Shown here: positions 10,283 to 20,521 of the stretch, in pieces
Position numbering within the stretch: the first letter of the stretch is position 1
Layout: each line of letters opens with the position of its first letter
Assembly (NCBI GenBank): GCA_000827325.1
Contig: KN832879.1
Coordinates: forward strand, 1-64,000
Source: Oidiodendron maius Zn
Taxonomy: Eukaryota > Ascomycota > Leotiomycetes > Myxotrichaceae
Direction of reading: 5' to 3'
DNA length: 64,000 nt
Program-made: the position numbers and the translations under genes
Notes under the pieces: model-generated
The model's input: only the letters and a program-made list of their open reading frames with translations
The model's database searches: none
What the model was told of the DNA's origin: nothing

Positions 10283-13090
10283 TTAATTGATGGTACCCAA
10301 TCTTCTCATCCTCTTAGTCATACTTGAAATATGCTTCTGGAATCTATTGCATGCCTCCTCATCAGTTAGGCTTGCATTGCGATCAGCCCATTCTCGCAAA
10401 CCCCCTCCGCTAATACATGGAATAGACTTATCAGTCGGTACAAACCGAGTTTTAGAGCAAGTAAGACATTTCGGCTTGACTCCTATGTAAGTAGCTGGTT
10501 CACCTATCGTCCATTTAGGGTTTCTATCAACAGCCCACTTGCCTACTGATCTGTACGCCGAAGAAGAAGAGATTTCAGTTTTTTCTGTGCATGTTTGACA
10601 CCAAATCTCTAGCTGAGAAGGAAGCTGACTGCAACAAGAAGAATCACGAATTAATCGAAGAAGCGAGTCTTGATGAACTAGTAGGCGGAGAGGCTTACGA
10701 GTCTTCTGTACCTCCATATGTCGAATAGCAGGTGAATTTTGGATAAGGCCTTCTGTTGAAGAACGACTTTCTGGAGCCGAGCATATATCAGGAATGGCTA
10801 GGGCGTCTGAAAGGCCTTGCTCCAGAAGAATGCCGGGAATCTGCTCAGAGCAGAATGGCTCGCTCCCTTTAGCATGAGATGTGCTAGTGCGCTCACATTC
10901 ATACTCATCCCCTTCGGTTGGAACTCTCAGAGCCAGCGAGGGCAGGTAACTATCGAGTAAAATAGCCTGCACCGCTCTGTCGTAATTCTGATACGCTTCC
11001 CAAAATCTTTCAAGGCGGCGAGGATTAACGGAAGGGTTATCGGGACTTTTAGGAATGAAATTTCTACCAGGTATACCGGTCCTCTTTTCACAAGATAAAC
11101 AGCGAGGTCTTCTTTCGACATAAAGTGGACGGGTATTGCCTATCGTCCACCGTGCAGATGTATCAATAAAGACAGAAGAGCCGCTTGAGGTTTCAGTCTG
11201 CTTTTTGCAAATAATGCACCATAATTCAACTGTTTTTGGACATTGAGGGCTTTCTGTAGAATCCCGTAGCAAAGGAGCGAAATTTTCATCAGGTTGACGT
11301 CGAGGACCTTCTACTTGCAAGGTAGGTTTAGTTGCTCGTGTAAAGTCGACATTCTGTATTGGCTCCAAGATTTGTCGGGCCCCTTTTCTATAACCTTTTG
11401 GGTTGCATTTTATAGAATTACACATCCGTTCCCTTGTAACGTAGGCACTTGGTCTAGCACAGGAAAATCGAGGGTCAGAATCTATAATACTGACGGAACC
11501 GCATGGACATTTAGCTTGGATCGGATCTGCCCCTAATCGGTTGAATAGAAAATCCTCAAATTTGCATTGCTTGATAGATGCAAGCTGCCTTTGCTGTATT
11601 AACATAAGTTGCTTAAGAACAGCTTGAAAAGTTAAGTCTGAGATAGGCTCGTCCTTATCCAGATGCTCTGGAAATTCCGTAAGTTTATTGTTTCTGACTT
11701 CATCAATAATATCACTGGCACAGCAGATAGCAGTCTGATGAAACAAGACTTCTTTCTGCCCCTTAAGCCATTCTGCTACAGCAGAGTGGAGTCGAGACGG
11801 GGTCTGCCATCCGCCAATATTATTCTTGACGTCTTGAAGAGCTTCGATTGCTCTAGGAAGAAGAGTGCGAGTTGTATCGTTACTATATGGTTTAGAAATA
11901 AAGAATGTATTCCAAGTACCATCATTAACACTCGGGGTCTTAACTGATATATCAGGTTCTAGGGTTTTCCAGGGTTTCAGATTAGTATCAAGAGGTTCTT
12001 GCAAAGAGGATAGAAGATCTCTAACTTCTATCTTGCTTATATGCTTCATCCTTATTGATTTTGAAACATAAGTCTGCCAGGCTTTCATTCGGTAGTAATT
12101 GGGATCGAATTTCAGAGATGGGTCTGCTAATTTTACAGCAACCTCTAAAGTAAGATCTTGCAAAATAGAATCATTACTCATTTGCCGCTGATAAAGCATT
12201 TTTTGTGGATGTGCAGCAAAAAGCAAGACTTTTCGAAACATATAGTTGCTGTCCTGGTTCTGGAAATTCTCTTCATGAAGTAGAAAAATGATAATGCCTT
12301 TAAATAGACCCCAGAGAGGAATAGCCGTCATCTTCATAGCTTGAAGCATGTGTCTCTGTACCGGCTTTCCGTAAACGATCTCGACTTTTGCAGCGGATGA
12401 CGCTAGCAGGCGGTAAGTAAAGTCCACATGTGTTTTGAGTACATTCTGCGGATAAGTAGCAAATCCTTCTGATTTTCTGGACCGTCGATGTAAATGGTCG
12501 TATATTAACGTATCGCCTTCTCGATAGGCATTGCCCATAACCATGGCGATACAAGGGTTCGTTTTATCTGCGACTTCTGTACTAGGCGGTATTGAGGTTG
12601 TAAAGGACGGTTGGTGAAGATGATGAACTAGAAGAGCGTCTAGAGATCCTGATGGTTGAACCAGATGGCTTCCTAGCTCTGGCTCGGAACCTGAAGCTAT
12701 CCAAGCAAGTCGCTCTTCTGTCGCAAATTCTTTGAAGTTGCTAGAAAGATCAAGAATAGGACGAGAAGAAAGCTCTGTGGGATAGATGAACTAGTCAGCA
12801 CAATTGCTTTTGTAACGAGAACCAACATTTTAGATAGACTCACTGCGTAAGTCTCGGGAACCGAGCTCAGAGATATAGGGCAACAGATCTATAATTTTTT
12901 GAGTCCAACCATCTTCCTTTAAAAAGTGCTGTCGAGGATGTGGAAGCACAAGATCTCCGAATAATCGAATACTATGCAATGGCTCCAAAGACCTAGGCAC
13001 TATAGATGGCAGCGTTTGTATCAATTTGCAACGTTTGTTCGGGTGTTCGACGGCTCCATCATCTTCTCCTTCAGGCCTGAAAATGGCCAT
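10283..13090 (-). CDS. Unrecognised 912-residue protein with repeated CxxC zinc-binding-like modules
   Basis: I do not recognise the family. Two exons (12844-13090 and 10283-12774) join across a 69-nt GT-AG intron in frame, starting at an ATG. The N-terminal 450 residues are mixed helical and polar, with a hydrophobic patch near 235-250 that is too isolated to prove a membrane segment. The C-terminal half holds cysteine-pair modules. One lies near 504-540 (CPC and later CNSIKC). Two clearly related copies lie near 601-645 and 807-858: each begins Trp-Cys-x2-Cys, has Thr-Glu and Ser-rich residues next, then WTIG, and closes with Cys-Leu-x-Cys. The spacing suits zinc ribbons or knuckles from an internal duplication. 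The gene lies inside the segment bounded by the 92-bp repeats. Its frame is intact over 2.7 kb among decayed sequence, which argues that it is under selection or arrived recently. Confidence 0.7.
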
Positions 13091-13506
13091 GATCCTCAGA
13101 GCAAGTAATGAAAATGTATCTCAAAATGAGTGTTGACTGGATTTTGGTCGAGGAAGCTTAACGTTTGATTATCTATTGTGGTGAGATATTTGTCACATAA
13201 CGCGTGTGTCTAGCACATGATGTCAAAAGGGCTTCGAATTAGGTGTTCTGTACTAAGTGTGTCGTGAGACTGGGATGGAAGAAGGGGAAAACAAAGGGTT
13301 TGGTTTGGTTTGGTTGGTTGAATCATGTTGGTAAAGGGAGCAATTCGGGACCGGCAATTAGTTTGTACGATATCGCCTGACCCACGAAGCTAGGTTATCT
13401 GCAGTGCGATCCTGTAAATAAAACAACATGCATAAATTGACGAACCAACCAACCGACACTGATCAGTTTCTAGACTCAGATCAGCAAGTTAACTGAAGAG
13501 GATAAC

Positions 13507-13598
13507 TGGAGCCGCCCCGGCGCGGATTGATGGAAAGGGCAGGTACCGATAGTCGGACTGTGTTATCGGGGGTACGCTTAAAATGGCATCATAGGCAA
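13507..13598 (+). repeat. 92-bp direct repeat, right copy
   Basis: Second copy of the repeat at 6903-6995, same orientation, about 6.5 kb away. See that entry for the differences. The pair brackets the tRNA gene, the transposon debris and the 912-residue gene. Confidence 0.8.
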
Positions 13599-14797
13599 AA
13601 AGACGTTGACTATGATGCTAAGAAGAGGTGCAAGCAGAGGGCAAGATGATATATGTAGCAATATGGCTCCCAAATATGTGCAAGGCTGCGCTTCTCCAGG
13701 AGGAAGTTGGAGTTTATACCAAAAGGTTCATACCACGAAGTGAGGAGAGTAGCTGCTCCGGGACAATTCTGTGGCAGCAGGGACCTCCTGGTGCTAGTCG
13801 ACAACGCAAAAGGGGAGGAGAAGAAATGGATGAACGTCCCGCTTCCATCACCACCGGGTTCAAATATACTTAAAGATAGAGTTGCGAATGAGATGTTTGG
13901 AAGAAAAGGAGGAGCGAAGGGCGATAGGCGAGGATATATAAGGACATATGTCCAGAACCCCTAGCCAATAGAAGGTATTTCTTTTGTGATGAGTTGCCGG
14001 AACCCGTCCTAAAGAGTGAAAACGAGAAGCGGTTTTCTGGATGACCTTGTCAGAGATTGCTCATGTGCTTGGTACCCAACTCAGTGGATTGAAGTCTAAT
14101 CCTGAAAGCATGTATAATATCTAGCCAGAGGGTGATATCTCTTAGTCAATTAAGCACCTGAAGCACCCTTTACAGTTGTATTTACGTGCCTTTCACGGTT
14201 CGACCTTCTGTGTGGGATATCTATAGAGATACCACTGATCCTTAGTAATTAGCAGCCATATTGAGTTTAGCGCTGTATTGCTCGTAAACCTTGACCGACC
14301 TGCTGCTCCTTACATTCTTATTTCAGCGTTTCTGGTCAGCCAGGTTCTAGAGGCGATGTTAAAGCAGCGTGGGGTTTGGCAACTCAGCTGTGGGAAACAG
14401 CCACAAAACCTGCTGAAAACAGTAGTCAATTCGCCGTTTATTAGTTTAAAAGAGGTTGTGGCAAACTTCTAGATAGTCAATGCATTCCTTTGACCGAGAC
14501 TGGTATGCGTCTGCCTCTGCACCCTCCCGCCTGTGATTGCAAAATTTGCGGGCCAGAACGCGCATCATCACTAGTAGGGAGGATTAAGAGAGAGGAGGCT
14601 AGAGTCCATTCCTATCCTAGATGATAGCACTTATGATAGTGTGGAAGTGAAGATGCAGACTCCGGGTTTTTGACTGGCTGTAGTTTCAATGAGTTATATA
14701 ATTTAGTTTAAATAACAGTAACTATTCTACTATGTAGTGTGTATGTAAGTATACAAACTTGGCGATCACCTGATCTCCATTCAGGTGCTGGAACTCC
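13599..14797. other. Intergenic region; no gene seen
   Basis: About 1.2 kb between the right 92-bp repeat and the 3' end of the nuclease-like gene. Several short open frames occur on the + strand near 13630-13960, but they lack recognisable domains. I see no RNA gene or clear repeat. Confidence 0.35.
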
Positions 14798-17365
14798 TCA
14801 TGGAAGGATTACTCGTTCTAGGGCGGTATCTCGTGGCAACTGGCCCTTGAGGACCCGGACCCAATTACCAATGAGTGCCTTGTCACCCTGGTTATATGAA
14901 ACCACTTGCTTAGACACCCTGTAGAATTCTTTCGCCCTGTAGGATTCTTCTAATAACTCTCCAAGTCTCCTCTCCTCCCCAAGCTGGATGTGTTCGTTGG
15001 TAACCAAGAAGCAAAATTCTGGTGTCGTCTCACTCCAGCTATCTTTTGGCTTCTTGATTATGACTCCTTGGGTTGGAAAGTTCGGGATGTCGAGGGCTGT
15101 GGCTGGTGGCCCTCGTTGATCGCTGACCCCTGGAATTGTATATGGATAGGATTTCTTCTCGATGTATGGCGTTAAGAGACACGGTATAGACACATCTTGC
15201 GTTGTCAGTGCTTTGGACATTATATCGAAAAAGTCATCTCCTGTGAACCCTGAAAATCCTTTTGATCCTGTTGATCCTGCTACTACCTCGGTTCTCGGGG
15301 GGGAGAAAACGCTCCACTCAAACAGGGACGACCCAGAGCCATTGCTAACAGCCCTGAGGAATAGTTGAGGCCGCATCAGGGATAATCCTGCGGATCTATT
15401 CCCACCAATGAGATTTAATGAGTTAATTGCCCGAAGGAACTGCTCACACTCTGCGTCTGTGGTGCTGGAACGCCTATTGATAGACGGGTTGATTCCTGTA
15501 ATCTGAGCAAGCCCTTGTATTGCCTTCTCACTGCACAATACGCATAACATTTGCCGCGTAATCTGCCAGTCTTCGGGTCTCAATCCTGATCGGAAGTATG
15601 CCAAAGCTCGAACCTCTAGAGTAGTCTCCTCTAGTTGATTTCCTTGCCGTTTCATTGCCTTTACCGCTGTTGTAACCGCTAGGTTATCGTCCTGTAAGGA
15701 ATTTAGAAGCTTTGTCGCTGCTGCATTGGTCGTAAACCCTGGAAAGCATGAGTTTAAGCAGGTTTTGATTAAATGGATGTTTTCGGGCATCGCCACTTGC
15801 AAAGAAGTGAGTTCTATTCGGTTTGAGTGCCGAATAGTTGCTGCTCGGGTCCAGGGCGTGAGATCCTTGTCTGGAGTAACCCATCGCTGCCAAGAATAGG
15901 TATCTCCTCCTTCTGACAATGTGGCGGGGCTAACTTGAATTAGATGTCTAAATTCCAGAACCATAGGAGGACTGCTATCCACTGCGCCCAGCTCGTCACT
16001 CGAGGACTCTGGCGCTAAGGATGATCTTGAAGGAAGCGAAATTGTTCGAATTGCTGTTGATTGTGCGTCATCGGCTAGCGAAGATATGTCGGCAATACTT
16101 GGACTCATGCTAGGATAGAGAGAAAGTCTGTTGCGAGTTAGGCATTTCATAATGCTCCTTCGATAAATCTCGCTAGCCCAGTCACAGATATAGTCAACAA
16201 TCAACAGCAGTTGAAGCGCCCCCTCCTCAAAGAGGACTGTTCCATGCCAGAGATCAAAGATTTGCTACACCAGAGTCAGTAACAGGTCAATTAAGATGAT
16301 TCAATGTTCCATAAACTGACCACCTGTTTATTATTATTGGGGATAGCAGCCTGAAGACGCCATTCTTCCCCCATGATAGCAAATGACCAGACTATGCACT
16401 GATGTGAGATATCAGTCTCTTCAGCCTCTTCAGTCTCTTCCTTAAGATTCTGCTGTAGCCGCAGACATGTGCGAAGGACGAAAGCTGTTTGACGGAAAAT
16501 GCTTCCGAAACTTGCGCCACTGTTCTCGGCCGTTTTTGCTTCTACCACGAGAAAAGGATAGACAACGTTCTTCAACCTGTATGGGCAATATGCAGTCCGC
16601 AAAGATTGTAGATAGTGACGCATACTGTCGGGAACCCCAAGGCCAATCACTCTATCTGGTCTTTGTTTTAACTGCTTCTCGTCGCTGGGTGACACGTCCT
16701 CGTGTTTAAAGAACACGTCGAGCTCCCTAGTAAACATTGGCGAAGACTGGCCATTTCTGCAATTTATATGTTAGCAGTGTACAATACGTTCTGCTTCTGG
16801 GGCCTCTCATGTGGATCTTACGCATTGATGCCAGATTGTTGAAGAGAGGTGCACTTGCAGAAGACCCTTTCGTCCCGTCTCTTCTGAAGTCTTTCGGCTT
16901 GAGCTAGGTCGATCGGCTTCGCTTGAAACATTGATTTCCAACGGCGATTGTGGCAAATGTGACTGTTCAAGTCAGCCACAGCGGTAACGAGTTTCGCTGT
17001 ATGAAATCCACTAGGTGAAGTACCCACCAGATGACTTCTGAATCAAACCTGTCTAAAGCTTTAGATTCAACTTTTTGCCTCCAACCGTATTCGCTGTCCA
17101 TGCTTCTAAGGCAATTCCATGCCCCTTCCACTAGCTTGGACGCCGTTATCGTTTTATCAAGAAAGTAAGGATCATCCGAGTGGTGCATTTTAGCAAATTT
17201 CTTGGGTGTAAGGCTGCCGATGCTACGTATTTTGTGGAACAGCTTGGCATACTTCCCCCATTTTTCTGGAATGATACGTCCTTCAAACTCAATACCATAT
17301 TTCCTCATCAGAGGTACATAGTCCTCTTTAGACAGCTGCTTGGGCTTCTCACCAGGTTGGCTCAT
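14798..17365 (-). pseudogene. PD-(D/E)XK nuclease-like fungal protein, apparently broken by one frame change
   Basis: Four coding blocks on the minus strand read as one protein: about 17028-17365, 16822-17027, 16324-16756 and 14798-16264. The last three join in frame across GT-AG introns of 65 and 59 nt. The third block has an Asp (PDRVIGLG) followed by LVVEAK, the D...ExK layout of PD-(D/E)XK nuclease-like domains common in fungal accessory genes. A FGSIFRQTAF helix and a downstream VDYICDWA segment are also typical of that group. The fourth block adds a Ser-rich linker and about 330 residues I cannot assign. The first and second blocks are in different frames and meet without a believable intron near 17027-17035, so a one-base shift or an assembly error is likely. 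The N-terminus may also be short. Function is unknown; such genes sit in variable fungal regions. Confidence 0.6.
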
Positions 17366-17794
17366 GGTGGCATCGAACACCGTGGGGGATGCAGGATCAC
17401 CGTAGAACTTCCAGCAGTAGAATGCCTAGATGATCAGATGATCAAGTGCCCAGGGGTTCCGGCGGTGGCGCCTTATTATTCCGACAGACGGGGATCGTTC
17501 TCATCTTATAACGCGAGCTCCCTGGCCACACAGCTAACACTCGCGAGATAGACGAGCCTAAGCATAGCCACTGCGGCTGAGGCGACAGCCACAAAGCCAC
17601 TGTAGTGGTGGCCTCTGCAATTTGAACCCATTTGTACGAAGTAGTATTAAGCTGGAATGGCTGGGTTGGTGGATTAAAGTTACAGTCATTTATAAAATTA
17701 CTGCCAGTGTATTAACCAGCATACCGTTAATGGATGGATGAAACAATGGTGAACATGATTACGAGTGGTTCTCCAAATATCTAGAAATGAAGTT
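17366..17794. other. Spacer between nuclease-like and coiled-coil genes
   Basis: About 430 bp that should hold the promoter of the nuclease-like gene and the 3' untranslated end of the coiled-coil gene. A small upstream exon of the nuclease-like gene could end near 17424, where an acceptor-like TCATCTAG precedes an open stretch. I could not find a matching start. Confidence 0.35.
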
Positions 17795-19849
17795 CTACCT
17801 AACCAAAACCTGTGCCCGTCGCAGGATCTCCGGTGTGGCCAGCTTGGGTGCTTTCTTCGCATCAAAAAAACGGTTGTAGTTAAAATCGGCAGTAGAAGCA
17901 TATCGAATAATACCCGGAAAAATCGTGATATCCACCACTTCCTCTGGCTTGTCATTGGTGCTATTGCTAATTCCCTCGATTTTGTCCATAGTATTTCTGT
18001 CGAAAGGCGTGCCAGGCAGGTAGAGAGTGCACTCGTAGTTATAGGTGCTTAGGAGGAGATTGACCTTTGCATACAACGCCTGTTCGAAGATCTCGGCCAG
18101 CTGCCGATCGGCCCCAAGCCATTCATGCATGATGTCTGCGTATTGCTCGTCTAATCCTTTGTGCGCCTCCAGCAGAGGCATGATGTAGTCTCGAATCTGC
18201 CGCGCGAGGTGCTGCGCTCGTCCAGGAATCGCCCTTTCGCTGATCAGCGGGTCGTCGATACATTTTTCATGTGCTGCAAATTCAAAGCTGCGCGTAAGCT
18301 CTCTGTCTATAGAGTTATTAGCCAACCGACTCAATTAATTTTTTAGAAGGGGCACACGACCTGACGCAGCTAATATGCTTTGGAGCTTCGAGTAGGCGAG
18401 ATTGTTCTCCTGAAAAAGGGCTCCCACTTCAGCCTCGAACACCCACATGCAGAGCGCTGCAGAGACCAAACTCGAAACAACTAAACGTAGCTGGGTCTTG
18501 CAAATAGCAGTTGTAGAAATGTAGCCTCTGCCAGAGTCATCGATGCTAAGCCCTAGACTGAAAGCCCTTTTAAAGAGGGCTGAAATGCCGGATTTTGTGA
18601 CGCAGTCTAGTTGCTCAATAGCAAATAACGCATCTTGACCTTGTAGGACTGTGTCGAGCTTAAGGGAGAGCTGATCCACATATTCGATAACCCTTTGCAT
18701 ATTCTGTGCACTGAAATCTTCTAGATTAGGCTCTTTGAATTGTAATACGCCCCGACAGCTGTCTAGTCTATTCTGGAGATTATCGTTCTTCGATCGGAGT
18801 AATCGATTGTCGCTGGCTATCTCTTCCGGGCCTTTCTTTTGATCTGCTTGCATATCCTTGTATTGGCGTTTAAGAGAATCTCGTTGCTCTTGGGTCTCTC
18901 GATACCGCCTTTTCAAATATTGAGTGTCATGGGCTTTTTGATATCTCAATTTCTCTAAAGCTAACTTTAACTGATCGACTTGGCCTTTCATATCGTCCAA
19001 TTCCGATATTATTTGGATATTTTTGCGCTGCGCATCGTCTAATTCCGACGTGACTCGAGCGTTCTCGCCTCTCAAGTTGTCCAATTGCAACATCATCTGG
19101 GAATCGTAAGTTTGTTCCGTGCTCCCGCGCTTCTGCTCGGATGGGGATGGGCTATAGCTTGATAATAGTTCGACTTCTACCTTGGCGAGATGGTTGCTGG
19201 ACTTTGGGAACAAACTTGTTGATAATGCTCGTACGGGTGTTCGAGAATTTGGAGTTCGTCGAGTAGTCTGCGTGGGCTAGTCAGTCACAAGGTTGAGTAT
19301 CAAGAAATATTGCTCGTAGCTTACCGCTGGGGTGGTCATTCTTATCCTCACTTTTCTTTGAGTTGGAGACTCGTCATCTTTCCGGCTTTTTCGAACCCGG
19401 CTGCTACCTGAGATCGCAACTTGATTCCTAGATGATCTTGTAGCTGGACTCAGGAGAGCCCGCGGAACCGCTGAATCACTTCTCTTCCTTCGTGGAGTTC
19501 CTGTAATACCATCTTTCAATTCCATTGCTATTTGCCTCACCCACTCCTTCTGTTTTTCTGGAAGCCTTGGCAGCCCCTTGAGTCCTAAATCATAAATTTT
19601 CTTCCACGCTAATGGGTTATCGCCTGATGCGTGCCAGCGAACCCAAAACTGTTGTAGCTTGCTGTTGATCTCACTGGTAGAGATATCTCTCCTGCGATGC
19701 TCTTCGTAGTACCACTTAACGTCATGTTGGAAGTACTCCATAGAAGGCCCGCCTATATGAGAGCGCTCTAGGTAGGCTAGAATGTGAAGATCAGCGAAGA
19801 GAAATCTATCCTCCGGGTCCGGCGGCGGCTTGCGATTTCGTTGATCCAT
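17795..19849 (-). CDS. Coiled-coil protein of unknown function, about 648 residues
   Basis: My model has three exons: 19325-19849, 18361-19276 and 17795-18300. The first intron (48 nt) is clear. The second (60 nt, 18301-18360) is inferred because the frame otherwise meets a TAA at 18335-18337 and then continues in the same frame; the stretch holds a GCTAATAAC branch-like site. If that intron is wrong, the product is 488 residues with a separate downstream frame. The first 110 residues are compact and Trp-rich, followed by a basic Ser/Arg linker. Residues about 210-340 form a long heptad-rich coiled coil dense in Gln, Lys, Glu and Asp. The last third is mainly helical. I do not recognise the family. 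It shares strand and spacing with the nuclease-like gene and is divergent from the Hsp70-like gene. Confidence 0.6.
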
Positions 19850-20521
19850 TGCGCTGCAGACGGGTTCAAGAAATCCCGTAAGATCTCGCTGCTGGCAGTT
19901 AACTTGTTAGAGATTTAACGGGCTCGTTCACCCTTTCGCACATTCCTTGGGCCAAATACAGAGTTAAATTTGTTGCGCCAGAGTGAGATTGAGTCCCGCC
20001 CAGTTACAATACTCGCTGCTCAAACAATGCGAAAGTAGCCTACCTCTTTTTTGACCATTCCTTCGGCTGCGCCACAACACAACTCACAGTTACACAACAC
20101 ACGAGGGTATCCTTTGTCGGGACACAGCCTCTTTATGAAAGTACTTGACCAGCTCACGGGTCCTCGTGATACCACTTGAGTGTGTCCAGGCCATCAATGC
20201 GCTTGTGTGACCATCCTAAAGAGGGTAGCAGGTTTCAGGTTTGTGAACTTTCGATCGGACAGCCAATGAGTGCGCTACGGAAGCCCGGTTTGGCATCCCC
20301 ATCTCGTCTCGGTGTTGGTGGCGGTCGCGAGGCAGAGAGTGAGGCTGAGAGCGAGGCAGACCAAGGCAGAGACCGAGGCCTCGACGTTCAACATTGAGGA
20401 GTAGGCCAGGCAGCGGCCAGCGCAATTTACTCTTAGAGAATGCACTCAAGTAAGGTTATGTACATCTGTCGTTTGTCTTCCCCTCTGCCAGCAACTTACA
20501 TACTGCGAGGGCGTCTCCGCC
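19850..20521. promoter_or_regulatory. Divergent intergenic region between coiled-coil and Hsp70-like genes
   Basis: A 672-bp gap separates two genes that point away from each other, so both promoters must lie here. A run of GAGGCAGAGAGTGAGG-like purine repeats occurs at about 20329-20375. I cannot name binding sites. Confidence 0.4.
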
